Source: Pseudomonas muyukensis
GTDB taxonomy: Bacteria; Pseudomonadota; Gammaproteobacteria; Pseudomonadales; Pseudomonadaceae
Length of the DNA: 64,000 nt
Direction: 5' to 3'
Assembly: GCF_019139535.1 (NCBI RefSeq)
Contig: NZ_CP077073.1
Span: 5,050,501 to 5,114,500, forward strand
Shown here: in pieces, positions 1 to 7,943 of the stretch
Numbering within the stretch: the first letter of the stretch is position 1
Layout of the letters: every line of letters starts with the position of its first letter
Notes under the pieces: model-generated
Told to the model about the DNA's origin: nothing
Seen by the model: only the letters and a program-made list of their open reading frames with translations
Databases searched by the model: none
Program-made: the position numbers and the translations under genes

Positions 1-652
1 CCTGCCAACGGTCGGCGACGCCCAGGCGGCCGCAATCGATGAAGCCGGTGAAGCGCCCGTCCGCGGCCATCAGGTTCGCCAGGCAGGCATCGCCATGGGT
101 CACCACCCGGTCTTCTTCTCTTGGCCGCGCGGCGAGCATTTCGGCGAACACATCGGCGGCGCTGCGCCCCAGGCGCAACGGATCGAAGTCGTCCTCGTCG
201 ACCAGGCCCTCCAGCATCCGCGCCTGCGCCAGGCGTACCCGCGCCGCCAGCGCATGGTCGAACGGGCACTGCTCGACTGGCAAGCGATGCAACTGGCGCA
301 GCGCCTCGGCCAGCAGCAGCACCGTGGCCCGTGGTGCCTGCGTGGCTGTCGCCTCCAGGCAGCGCCCCGGCACGGCGCTCATCAACAGCCAGTGCCAGCC
401 ACGCTCGGTAGCGACATCGATGATGTGCGGCACAGGCTGGCCGTGCTGCGCCATCCAGCGCAGACGGCTGATTTCGCCAGGCAGTTCGGCCAGCGCGGTG
501 ACGGGCTCGGCCTTGACGAACAGATCAGCGCCAGCCTGGCGGCGGACACGCAGCACGGTTGCGCCCGACTTGCCGAGGGTTTGTGCCTCAAGCGCCAGGA
601 TGCCATGGGCTTCGCCCCAGCCTTTGGGCAGGTTGCAGTCAGTCATCGTCAT
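1..652 (-). CDS. APH(3')-family aminoglycoside phosphotransferase, partial
   Basis: Cytoplasmic kinase that inactivates kanamycin/neomycin-type aminoglycosides by phosphorylating the 3'-hydroxyl. The reading frame is open to the left edge, so the C-terminus is missing (217 codons seen of about 260). Reading the minus strand gives the APH catalytic loop VVTHGDACLANLM near residue 190, with the catalytic Asp, followed by GFIDCGRLGVADRWQ, the metal-binding and helical segment characteristic of APH(3'). The start is the ATG at 650-652, with GGAG five bases upstream; an in-frame ATG at 644-646 is the alternative. It lies downstream of a TetR gene in the same orientation. Chromosomal aph(3')-II-like genes are known in Pseudomonas; the exact subclass and activity cannot be judged from a partial gene. 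Confidence 0.9.
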   Translation of the reverse strand, partial: MTMTDCNLPKGWGEAHGILALEAQTLGKSGATVLRVRRQAGADLFVKAEPVTALAELPGEISRLRWMAQHGQPVPHIIDVATERGWHWLLMSAVPGRCLEATATQAPRATVLLLAEALRQLHRLPVEQCPFDHALAARVRLAQARMLEGLVDEDDFDPLRLGRSAADVFAEMLAARPREEDRVVTHGDACLANLMAADGRFTGFIDCGRLGVADRWQ

Positions 653-750
653 CTGTGCTCCAGGCGGGTTTGCCTGCAGTGTGGGCAAAAAGGCTCGTGG
701 GGTCTGTGAACAATCGTATCGGCGCCGACGGCGCGTTGCCTGCGTGGCCA

Positions 751-774
751 GCCAGGCTGGCGCCTACGCGGTCG
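751..774. repeat. Half-REP sequence (copy at 49711-49738)
   Basis: AGGCTGGCGCCTACGCGGTC plus one base at 754-774 recurs exactly at 49718-49738. It resembles one arm of the P. putida REP family (reverse complement starts GTAGGCGCCAGCC) and lies between the phosphotransferase and the TetR gene. Confidence 0.5.
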
Positions 775-785
775 AGACCGCCTGA

Positions 786-1373
786 TCATTTACCGGCCAG
801 CAAGCCGTGCAACAGCAGGTCCAGCGCCTCGAGGCTCTGCACCAGGCGCGCATCGCCATCATCCCCTTGCGCAATCCACACCGCGGCCTCGGCCAGGCTG
901 CCATAGATCAGCGCCGCCAGCGCCCGTGGCTCGGCCTGCAGCATCACGCCCTCCTCGACCAAACGCTGCACCACCCGCTGCATGGTCGCCAGGCAGTGCT
1001 GGTGCGACGCTTGCGAGGCACCGCCGAGCACCGCGCGGGCATCGCGCAGCACGATGCGCTGGATGTCCCGCTCCAACGCCATCTCCAGGTAGGCGCGGCA
1101 ACGCCGGCGAAAACCGTCCCAGGCATCGTCGGCGCTGTCGGTGATGCTGTTCAGGCGTTGGTCCACCTCGTCGTCGATCTGCGCCACCACCGCCACGAGC
1201 AAGCCTTGCTTGTCGCCGAAGTGGTGGTACAGCGCGCCACGGGTCAACCCCGCGCGGGCGGTCAGGTCGTCCATCGAAGTGCCGACATAGCCGTGCTCGC
1301 TGAATACCTGGCGCGCCGTGGACAGTAGCGTGGCACGGGTTTGCTCCATCTCGGCGCGAGTGCGTCGGACCAT
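786..1373 (-). CDS. TetR/AcrR-family transcriptional repressor
   Basis: One-component DNA-binding regulator of 195 residues, the normal TetR length. The N-terminal helix-turn-helix spans about residues 12-58 and contains GYVGTSMDDLTARAG followed by LTRGALYHHFGDKQGL, the classic TetR recognition-helix signature. The C-terminal ligand domain resembles that of multidrug-efflux repressors. It is transcribed divergently from the MFS gene at 1496, and the intergenic region holds an inverted repeat over a probable -10 box, so it most likely represses the exporter and itself. The inducer cannot be predicted. Confidence 0.93.
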   Translation of the reverse strand: MVRRTRAEMEQTRATLLSTARQVFSEHGYVGTSMDDLTARAGLTRGALYHHFGDKQGLLVAVVAQIDDEVDQRLNSITDSADDAWDGFRRRCRAYLEMALERDIQRIVLRDARAVLGGASQASHQHCLATMQRVVQRLVEEGVMLQAEPRALAALIYGSLAEAAVWIAQGDDGDARLVQSLEALDLLLHGLLAGK

Positions 1374-1404
1374 CCTGCCCCTCCTTTACCTACGGATTGC
1401 ATGA

Positions 1405-1446
1405 TTGCTTACATTCAAAGCGTATGTATATGATCCATTCATACGC
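1405..1446 (+). promoter_or_regulatory. Predicted TetR operator overlapping the MFS promoter
   Basis: Inverted repeat GCGTATG (1420-1426) / CATACGC (1440-1446), 13-bp spacer, extendable to GCGTATGtAT / ATtCATACGC. A possible promoter with TTGCTT (1405-1410), 18 bp and TATGAT (1429-1434) lies across it. This is the arrangement expected for TetR repression of the divergent pair. Inferred from sequence only. Confidence 0.55.
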
Positions 1447-1495
1447 GCTGCACGTATTCTCCCCAGACCTCCTCACCGTGACAAGGGACTGAATC

Positions 1496-2695
1496 ATGAG
1501 CACCTCCACACCTGACGCAATCGCCCTTCCACGCCATCCCTGGCTGGCGGTCGGCACAACCGGCCTGGCCACGTTCTCGGTGGTGACCACGGAAATGCTG
1601 CCTGTGGGGCTACTGACCCCTATCGCCGAAGCCTTGGGCACCAGCACCGGTTCGGTCGGGCTGACGCTGACCCTGCCCTCGCTGCTGGCAGCCCTGTTCG
1701 CGCCCGTGGTGGTGCTGGCCGCCGGTGGCATGGACCGGCGGCGGATCCTGTGCGCTCTGCTGGTGCTGCTGGTGTTCGCCAACCTCGCCTCGGCGCTGGC
1801 GCCGGGCATCAGCTGGCTGCTGGCGGCGCGGGTGCTGGTCGGCTTGTGCATCGGTGGCATCTGGGCGATCGCCGGCGGCCTGGCCACGCGCCTGGCCCCC
1901 GACCACGCCATCGGCCTGGCCACAGCGATCATTTTCGGCGGCGTGGCCGCCGCCTCGGTACTCGGTGTCCCGCTCGGCGCGTTGCTTGGCGAACTGGCCG
2001 GCTGGCGCTGGGCGTTCGCGGCCATGGCAGTGCTCGGCGTACTGGCACTGGCACTGCTGATCGCCTTTGTGCCGCCACTGCCCGTCGCCAGCGCCATCAC
2101 GCCCGGCGACTTCCTCGCGCAATCCGGCAACCGCGCCCTGCAAGCGGGGCTGTTACTGACGCTGCTGCTGGTCGCCGGGCATTTCATGGCATTTACCTTC
2201 GTGCGCCCGCTCTTGCTGTCGCTGTCCGGCTTCGACGGGCCATGGATCGGCGCCTTGCTGTTCGCCTACGGGATCGCCGGCATGCTCGGCAACTTTCTGG
2301 TCGGCCTGCTGGCAGCCAAACGACTGGGCATGACCCTGGCGCTGATCGCGCTGGGCCTGCTGTTGGTGCCCCTGATCTTCCTCGGCATTGGCCAGGCGCC
2401 TGTCGGGGGCGGTATCGCCCTGCTGGCCTGGGGCCTGGCCTATGGCGGGGTATCGGTGGGCCTGATGACCTGGATGATAAAAGCGGCGCCGGCCGCCGTG
2501 GAAGTGGCCACGGCCTTGTTCATTGGCCTGTTCAATGTCGGCATTGCCCTGGGCTCGTGGGCCGGCGGCCAGATTGTCGACCACTTTGCCCTGCAGCACT
2601 TGCTGTGGCTCACCGCGACGGTCTTCGCCGTGGCGCTGCTGTTGGCCCTGACTCAGGGGGCACGCCCGGCCAGCAGGCTCGGCGAGTGCTGCTGA
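1496..2695 (+). CDS. MFS drug/sugar efflux transporter (DHA1-like)
   Basis: Inner-membrane proton-coupled exporter of 399 residues with about 12 hydrophobic segments, the usual length for the DHA1/AraJ-YdhP type. The segment GGMDRRRIL at about residues 77-85 is the motif A loop between TM2 and TM3, and ARVLVGLCIGGIWAI around 110-125 is the conserved TM4 region. It is divergent from a TetR repressor, which argues for drug or toxic-metabolite efflux rather than uptake. A strong terminator follows within a few bases. The substrate is unknown. Confidence 0.9.
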   Translation: MSTSTPDAIALPRHPWLAVGTTGLATFSVVTTEMLPVGLLTPIAEALGTSTGSVGLTLTLPSLLAALFAPVVVLAAGGMDRRRILCALLVLLVFANLASALAPGISWLLAARVLVGLCIGGIWAIAGGLATRLAPDHAIGLATAIIFGGVAAASVLGVPLGALLGELAGWRWAFAAMAVLGVLALALLIAFVPPLPVASAITPGDFLAQSGNRALQAGLLLTLLLVAGHFMAFTFVRPLLLSLSGFDGPWIGALLFAYGIAGMLGNFLVGLLAAKRLGMTLALIALGLLLVPLIFLGIGQAPVGGGIALLAWGLAYGGVSVGLMTWMIKAAPAAVEVATALFIGLFNVGIALGSWAGGQIVDHFALQHLLWLTATVFAVALLLALTQGARPASRLGECC

Positions 2696-2701
2696 GATAA
2701 C

Positions 2702-2731
2702 GCAAAAGCCCGCCAATAGGCGGGCTTTTGC
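2702..2731. terminator. Bidirectional intrinsic terminator
   Basis: GCAAAAGCCCGCC, AATA loop, GGCGGGCTTTTGC: a 13-bp stem with A and T runs on either side, so it can work in both directions. It ends the MFS gene. Before island insertion it would have lain just downstream of guaA, because the truncated guaA end is at 2765. Confidence 0.9.
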
Positions 2732-2764
2732 AGTTATCGAGTGCCGACCGTGGTCGGCTGCTCG

Positions 2765-2777
2765 ATCATTCCCACTC
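2765..2777. other. attL: left attachment core of the guaA island
   Basis: ATCATTCCCACTC is identical to 12170-12182, where it encodes the last codons of guaA on the minus strand (Glu-Trp-Glu-stop). Flanking bases differ on both sides, so the core is 13 bp. The sequence between here and the terminator at 2702 appears to be the original region downstream of guaA. Confidence 0.85.
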
Positions 2778-2873
2778 TATTATCAATTAGCTAATAAAGA
2801 CCATGAAAAACGGGACTTTTGGAGATTACATAACTGTAAAGCCATGAAAAATGCCATGCACGCCATCAAAATT

Positions 2874-3047
2874 TCAAGAAGTCGGATTAGCCTCTCTCGA
2901 GGCAAAGGCGACCAACAGCTGCCTCTCCAGGATGGCTAACTCATCCGCGTTACCATCACGAATAACCTCCACCAACAAGTCCTCAGCATAGGACGGGGCG
3001 GCCTGGAAAAGCTCTGCCATTGCCTCATCATGACTACGGTCTTTCAT
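2874..3047 (-). CDS. Small acidic protein, 57 aa, possibly related to HTH-antitoxin N-termini
   Basis: A short ORF with AGGAGCG six bases before the ATG. The protein starts MKDRSHDEAMAELFQ and continues with a helical acidic segment (AEDLLVEVIRDG), then ERQLLVAF and a stop. From memory, the opening resembles the N-terminus of small addiction-module antidote or transcriptional-regulator proteins (HigA-like), but there is no room for an HTH, so it may be a shortened relative. No toxin partner is visible beside it. It sits directly inside the left end of the island. Function unknown. Confidence 0.6.
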   Translation of the reverse strand: MKDRSHDEAMAELFQAAPSYAEDLLVEVIRDGNADELAILERQLLVAFASREANPTS

Positions 3048-3353
3048 CAATCGCTCCTAGTCGTAGATGCCCTAAACGTTCAAGAATAGCCTGCTTAGGC
3101 CATCGCAAGACGGTCCGATTCTGGCCGACTCCAGCCTATTACGACAGACGCCTGCCGGTCGGCAGGTGCCCAAACGAACACCAGAATCTCGCCGGAAGCA
3201 AGCCTTCAAAAGTAGAGTTTCCGCGCTTTCAGCCACCGGTTGTGTCAACAAAAAAGCAAATAAAAAAATAGTGGCACTCTGCCTTGCAATCGCCTTTTCC
3301 GTCCCCAAATACGAAGAACTGAACTCAAAATCGGTCAGGGATGAGAACGATAA
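3048..3353. other. Intergenic region upstream of the CBASS operon
   Basis: No convincing gene. A small hairpin CCTGCC-GGTC-GGCAGG lies at 3151-3166. The A-rich stretch at 3248-3270 probably contains the promoter of the downstream operon, but no clear -35/-10 pair can be fixed. Confidence 0.4.
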
Positions 3354-4910
3354 ATGCCCCCAATCCAATCGAATTCAACAACTGCAAACTCTCTTTTGCT
3401 GGAATCGAGACACATTCTGCTGGCTGGTAGCATTTCAAATACCACTGAGAACGTACTAGTCGACAAGGCACACGAATTTGTCGACTCGTTTGTCGAGGAA
3501 GTGATCAACGCTGGCGGCGGCTTTGTCGTTTATCTTGCCGCAGAGCCAGTAAATACAGATGGCAAGGCGCTGTTGTTTGACTGGACGGTCGCTAGGGCCA
3601 TTGATAGGTTGCTTCCTGGCGAAAGCTCGCAGGTTCGCCTGAAAATTGTGGCAACTGAAGAGCGACTCCAGTCCAAAGCAAGCGCCGTCCAGCGACAGTT
3701 GATCTATGGAATGGTGGCACGAGGCGTTGCCGAATTGATTCCGCTTGAAGACGAAGTGCTAACGGGGGGGAATGTCGGCGATGAGCAAATTGAGCATGCT
3801 ACGGCGATGGTGGCCCTCGGCGGTGGGAAGGGTGTCCTAGACCGCGCACGAAAAATGAGCAAGAAAATGTTGCCCGTGCTGCCTCTCGATCTGCAGCTCG
3901 GCGCAAATAGCGAGGATGGCACAGGGGCACTGGGTGTACGCAAAAATTTCTTAACTAGCCCTCTGACCTATCTGCCAAATACCGGTAACAAGGTCGCAAA
4001 AATCCTGTCTGCGCTCTCATTGCAAGAGCCAGTTATGGCCCTTGCTGATATCAGCAAGCGCATTATCAAAATTTTTCATGATGAAGAACAGGCTAGGATC
4101 GAGGCATTGCCTCCAGATGTACTTGTCCTGACCGCTTTGGACGTCGAGCTCGCTGCAGCCAAGCAAGCACTAGGGATAGCTACCGATGCCGAGCATGTGA
4201 CCACAAAAGATGGCATTCACATATGGAAGGCTCCCGTCACCAAGCGGGGCGGAAAGACCGCAAGTTGTGTGGTCGCGTGTTTTGCGGGGGCAGGCAACAT
4301 TGACGCGGCTTCTGTTACTTCCATGCTCCTGGGAGAGCTGAGACCCGCGAATGTCATGATGCTTGGTATCGCAGCTGGCATGCGGGAGAAATGCAAACTT
4401 GGAGAGGTTGTGCTTGCTGAACGTATTGTCGCCTACGATGGCGCAGCTCTTGTTGCGGGAGGCGCAGTTGAACATCGGCCTGAAATTACCAGGCTAAACA
4501 CGCGCGTGCGCCAAGACGTAGCCTCCTATCTCTCGGATAGAGAGTCTGTCGTTGCCCGTCTCACGGAAAGCTACAAGACACTAGATATCGTATTCCCTGA
4601 AAATGTTGAGGCCGGGCCTGTCGCTGAAGGAGTGATGCCAAAGACAGCTACCGTCGCGAGCGGTGAAAAGCTCCTTCGCGATCCGGAGAAGTTCTTAGCA
4701 CTGCGCGAGCTTCATGGCAAAACCGAGGTCGCAGAAATGGAAGGGGCTGGTCTATTTGCCGCGTGTGCGAACTTCGGAAAGCCTGTTCTGATGGTGCGCG
4801 GAATCAGCGACTTCGGTGATTCAGTGAAGGACAATAGATTCCATCTCTTGGCGGCTAAGGCTGCCGCAGCAGTCACTGTCGATTACATAGCAAACGGCAT
4901 GACTCTTTAA
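3354..4910 (+). CDS. CBASS effector candidate: SLOG-like domain fused to a purine nucleoside phosphorylase/nucleosidase domain
   Basis: A 518-residue, two-domain cytoplasmic protein heading the operon. Residues about 17-225 look like a SLOG (Rossmann nucleotide-binding) domain: HILLAGSIS at 20-28, then MVALGGGKGV and a following VLPLDLQLGA strand, the glycine-rich loops typical of the fold. Residues about 252-518 are a PNP/MTAN-type domain: VLVLTALDVELAAAKQ, MLGIAAGMREKCKLGEVV, AEMEGAG (Glu461/Glu463, ribose binding) and GISDFGD (Asp486, catalytic), all apparently intact. In CBASS the effector is switched on by the cyclic nucleotide made by the adjacent cyclase; here the SLOG-like part may be the sensor and the PNP part the killer, degrading a nucleoside or nucleotide pool. 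That assignment is inferred. The gap to the cyclase start is 49 nt, so one operon. Confidence 0.8.
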   Translation: MPPIQSNSTTANSLLLESRHILLAGSISNTTENVLVDKAHEFVDSFVEEVINAGGGFVVYLAAEPVNTDGKALLFDWTVARAIDRLLPGESSQVRLKIVATEERLQSKASAVQRQLIYGMVARGVAELIPLEDEVLTGGNVGDEQIEHATAMVALGGGKGVLDRARKMSKKMLPVLPLDLQLGANSEDGTGALGVRKNFLTSPLTYLPNTGNKVAKILSALSLQEPVMALADISKRIIKIFHDEEQARIEALPPDVLVLTALDVELAAAKQALGIATDAEHVTTKDGIHIWKAPVTKRGGKTASCVVACFAGAGNIDAASVTSMLLGELRPANVMMLGIAAGMREKCKLGEVVLAERIVAYDGAALVAGGAVEHRPEITRLNTRVRQDVASYLSDRESVVARLTESYKTLDIVFPENVEAGPVAEGVMPKTATVASGEKLLRDPEKFLALRELHGKTEVAEMEGAGLFAACANFGKPVLMVRGISDFGDSVKDNRFHLLAAKAAAAVTVDYIANGMTL

Positions 4911-4959
4911 GAAAAAACGCCAACCCAGTTCATTGACGACGGATAAAACTGGAGAAACA

Positions 4960-5907
4960 ATGCCACTGTCTAACACAGAGCTCGAATATTTCGATCACAA
5001 CGTGTTGCGCCTCCCGGCGGAGAAACGCAAGGAGTATCACGCACAAGTCGACAATCTCGTAAGCGAACTAAAAAAACGCATCACCGACAAGTCAGAGCTG
5101 AAAGTTACTAAAGTGGTGAAGGCCGGTTCCTTTGCCAAGTACACTATCCTGCGCAAAGTTGACGACTATCCGACGGACATTGATGTCGTTTTTTACATCA
5201 CCGGCGTGAATGAAGATAGCAAGTCCTACGAAAAACTTTGCAACAGAATTTATGAATTGCTATTGGAAATCTATCCAACCAAAAAGGTTGAAGATTTCGA
5301 GATCCAGCGTCGTGCAGCGACCGTAGTGTTCGTCAAAAGTGGCCTCAGCGTAGACATCGTACCTGTTCTACAAGACAGTTCGAAACCGGATCATGGCTGG
5401 CAGCTCGACATCAAGACTGGAGAGAAAAACCTTACTTGCGCTCCGTGCCACATACAATTCGTCCGCAATCGCAAGGATAAAGATAAGCACTTTCGCACAT
5501 TAGTGCGCTTGGCGAAGCGCTGGAAGCATTTTCACGACCTGCCCGGGCTAAAATCGTTCCATATCGAGTTAATCATGGCACATCTTGTCGATACGGAAGG
5601 CCCAGCAGAGAATATCGAGAAACGCTTTAGAGAATTTTTGCTTTACATCGCTCAAACCAGATTGAAGAAGCGTATCGATTTTCCGGAAAACAGTGGAAAA
5701 ACTGAGGTCAGCTTCAGCGATCCAGTCGTGATCATCGACCCAGTAACTCCAGAGAACAACGTTGCATCACGTATCACTAAAGATGAGCAGGAGCTTATTG
5801 GTGCTGCCGCAGAGGCTGCCTGGGAAGCAGCGACTTATGCATCAGTAAAAAACAGCGATGACGTCTGGAAAGAAATTTTTGGTGGCCGCTTCAAGATCAG
5901 GGACTAA
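4960..5907 (+). CDS. cdnC: CBASS CD-NTase cyclic oligonucleotide synthase, CdnC-like
   Basis: A 315-residue nucleotidyltransferase that makes a cyclic oligonucleotide alarm signal on phage infection. The polymerase-beta-like active site is complete: GSFAKY at 56-61, DID at 73-75 and the third acidic residue in SVDIVPVL at Asp132. The C-terminal stretch IIDPVTPENNV and the rest of the helical domain resemble what I recall of the E. coli MS115-1 CdnC enzyme, which makes cyclic tri-AMP; product identity here is inferred. The start is the ATG at 4960 with GGAG five bases upstream; an upstream in-frame start at 4933 lacks an RBS. HORMA and TRIP13 genes follow immediately, marking type III CBASS, in which HORMA activates the cyclase and TRIP13 resets it. 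Confidence 0.93.
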   Translation: MPLSNTELEYFDHNVLRLPAEKRKEYHAQVDNLVSELKKRITDKSELKVTKVVKAGSFAKYTILRKVDDYPTDIDVVFYITGVNEDSKSYEKLCNRIYELLLEIYPTKKVEDFEIQRRAATVVFVKSGLSVDIVPVLQDSSKPDHGWQLDIKTGEKNLTCAPCHIQFVRNRKDKDKHFRTLVRLAKRWKHFHDLPGLKSFHIELIMAHLVDTEGPAENIEKRFREFLLYIAQTRLKKRIDFPENSGKTEVSFSDPVVIIDPVTPENNVASRITKDEQELIGAAAEAAWEAATYASVKNSDDVWKEIFGGRFKIRD

Positions 5908-5912
5908 GAAGG

Positions 5913-6392
5913 ATGAGCACCTATACAAGCACGAGTACCTATACGGTAGCGGATGTTGAAGAAGTCATGAAAAGTGTCAGGGCTGACATGATTATGATTG
6001 CAGGATCTACCAAGGCAATGACCGAACAGACTGCGATTGATTATGCGCATGATATCGAAGCGTTAGCCAAAAAGAACTATCTCGCAGTCGCTGACGTAAC
6101 GCTTATGGACGGATCCACCGAGGTACGTGCAATCAAATATCAATTTCAATCCGAGGGAGCGACGGGGTCATCCCGGCCCGGTGGTGTCTTGTGGCCTTTG
6201 ACGCCGCATGGATGGATCCGTGTTAACTTGCGCTATACCGCGTTAGGGACATCCGAAAAACGTGCAGAGCTTTCCTTGAAGATTTCATGGACCCCTTCGA
6301 AAACTGACACCAGTCACAAAACGCTCAGTTCTTCAGCCGAACGCGGATATAGCAGCAACGGCTTTGGTACAAATAGAGAGGATTTTTCGTGA
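5913..6392 (+). CDS. cap7: Bacterial HORMA-domain protein (CBASS Cap7)
   Basis: A 159-residue protein, the length of single-domain bacterial HORMA proteins. It opens STYTVADVEEVMKSVRADM, matching the first strand/helix of CBASS HORMA proteins. It has a central HORMA-like sheet region (VADVTLMDG, GWIRVNLRY, AELSLKISW) and a Ser/Thr/Gly-rich tail that could be the mobile safety-belt segment. In type III CBASS it binds a phage peptide and then activates the CD-NTase. It lies 5 nt after cdnC and overlaps the TRIP13-like gene by 4 nt. The call rests strongly on context, since HORMA sequences are divergent. A second HORMA gene, present in some systems, is absent. Confidence 0.85.
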   Translation: MSTYTSTSTYTVADVEEVMKSVRADMIMIAGSTKAMTEQTAIDYAHDIEALAKKNYLAVADVTLMDGSTEVRAIKYQFQSEGATGSSRPGGVLWPLTPHGWIRVNLRYTALGTSEKRAELSLKISWTPSKTDTSHKTLSSSAERGYSSNGFGTNREDFS

Positions 6393-7285
6393 GTTCGCAA
6401 TCCGTATTCGAGGCAAAAACTAATCTGCCGACGCTCTCTTTGGATGCCCAAGCCGAAAAATTGCTGGGGTTTGAAGCACGCTATCAAAGAGTTATGAAGC
6501 GCCTGCAGCTAATTCTTCAAGCGAATGAGCTGGAGCAATGGAGTCAGAAGCACCACAAGAAGAAGCTCGCAGTAGTCGGCCTGCTGGACGATCAATACCC
6601 ACTGGCCATTTTCCATGGGGATGTGGGTACCGGAAAAACCGCAACCGCCGAGGCGATTGCAAACCGGTTGGCTCGTGATGCAAGGCTCGAAGATGCCATC
6701 CTCTTCAAGCTTAGTAATAAAGTACGTGGAACCGGCAAGGTCGGTGAAATGGGTACTCTTATTACCCAAGCTTTTGAAGACATTACGCGCGCTATAGGAC
6801 CAGGCAAAGGCCGTGCTTTTCTCATCATTGATGAGGGCGATTCGCTGGGCGCTTCGCGCAGCCAAGCTCATAGCCACCATGAAGATAAGGTTGGCGTGAA
6901 CACCCTGATCCAATCGATCGACACCTTGCGCAAGCATGGTGGCCGGATCTTCGCCGTGCTATGCACTAACCGCTTGGCAGCTCTTGACGCTGCGGTCATT
7001 CGCCGAGCGTCAATTGTCGAGGAGTTTACGCGGCCTTCCGATGCAGAGCGCCGCGAACTGTTCGTTAAAGACTTGGGGGACATGAACTTCTCCACCACCG
7101 AAATCGGGAAATTGGTAAAAGCGACAGCCGCTACGGAAACTAAACCATCGTGGACATACTCCGATATTCGTACGCGGCTGTACCCAGCAGCGGTATCTCT
7201 GGCGTTCCCGAGCTCGCCGCTGACCGCTGAGCACTTCCACCAAGCAGCTGCGGAACTAGATCCATCACCTGTGATGCACGGGTGA
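6389..7285 (+). CDS. cap6: TRIP13/Pch2-like AAA+ ATPase (CBASS Cap6)
   Basis: A 298-residue AAA+ remodeller. Walker A GDVGTGKT is at 77-84, Walker B LIIDEGDS at 145-152, the sensor-1 region AVLCTNR near residue 194, and an arginine-finger candidate at VIRRAS. In type III CBASS it forms a hexamer that pulls HORMA into its inactive open state and so prevents accidental activation of the cyclase. The GTG start at 6389 overlaps the HORMA stop codon and has GAGAGGA upstream, implying translational coupling. The last residues are unremarkable. Function is confidently inferred from domain and context. Confidence 0.93.
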   Translation: MSSQSVFEAKTNLPTLSLDAQAEKLLGFEARYQRVMKRLQLILQANELEQWSQKHHKKKLAVVGLLDDQYPLAIFHGDVGTGKTATAEAIANRLARDARLEDAILFKLSNKVRGTGKVGEMGTLITQAFEDITRAIGPGKGRAFLIIDEGDSLGASRSQAHSHHEDKVGVNTLIQSIDTLRKHGGRIFAVLCTNRLAALDAAVIRRASIVEEFTRPSDAERRELFVKDLGDMNFSTTEIGKLVKATAATETKPSWTYSDIRTRLYPAAVSLAFPSSPLTAEHFHQAAAELDPSPVMHG

Positions 7286-7312
7286 TGGTCAACGGCTCAC
7301 CGGAGTAAAGCA

Positions 7313-7867
7313 ATGAAGAAAAGGCGTGAAGTTTTTATTTCAGTCGATGTTGAAACTACTGGCCCCCTTGTCAGCGAGCACAGCATGCTTACGGTGGGCG
7401 CATGTTTAGCTTATCAACCAGATATTTCCTTCTCAGTCATGTTGAAGCCTATCAGCAACAAATACGTCGCTGCAGCTCTTGAAGTGACGGGACTGACCTT
7501 GGAGGAGGCTGAAAAGGAAGGTTTGTCACCAAAAGACGCAATGGAGAAGTTTGCCGAATGGGTAACCTGCCACACACCTGAAGACGGCACACCAGTGTTT
7601 GTAGGTCTAAATGCCCCGTTCGACTGGGGATTCGTGAACTATTACTTTCTGCGATATCTTGGTAATAACCCGTTCGGCTTTACTGCGTTAGATATTAAGG
7701 CTCTCTTCATGGGTGTCAAAGGGTGCACATGGCATGACACAAAATCTAGTGTTATTGACAAGATTGTGAATCCTTGCCTTAAAGGAGACCACGATGCCCT
7801 CCATGATGCTCGATACCAAGCTGAGCTATTTAGGTTGGTCTATGAATTAAGCCAGAATGCCAAATAG
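7313..7867 (+). CDS. DEDDh 3'-5' exonuclease, CBASS ancillary protein
   Basis: A 184-residue exonuclease of the RNase T/DnaQ fold. Catalytic residues are visible: Asp12 and Glu14 in VDVETTG, Asp104 in NAPFDWGF, and His160 with Asp165 in the ExoIII motif GDHDALHDA. It starts 27 nt after the TRIP13-like gene, with GGAG upstream. A stand-alone 3'-5' exonuclease is a recurrent accessory of type III CBASS operons (called Cap18 in the literature, from memory). Its role is not settled; it could degrade the signalling nucleotide or phage nucleic acid. The protein is intact, with no sign of decay. Confidence 0.88.
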   Translation: MKKRREVFISVDVETTGPLVSEHSMLTVGACLAYQPDISFSVMLKPISNKYVAAALEVTGLTLEEAEKEGLSPKDAMEKFAEWVTCHTPEDGTPVFVGLNAPFDWGFVNYYFLRYLGNNPFGFTALDIKALFMGVKGCTWHDTKSSVIDKIVNPCLKGDHDALHDARYQAELFRLVYELSQNAK

Positions 7868-7943
7868 CAAATTCAGATTCGCGCAGAGAGTGTAAAACAC
7901 GAGGAAGCGCTTCGATGCCCCCTAACTCACGAAAAAGGCGAGA

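Noticed and set aside
3020..3368. Overlapping short ORFs on both strands upstream of the CBASS operon
   Set aside because: No RBS, odd composition, and one overlaps the better-supported 2874-3047 gene.
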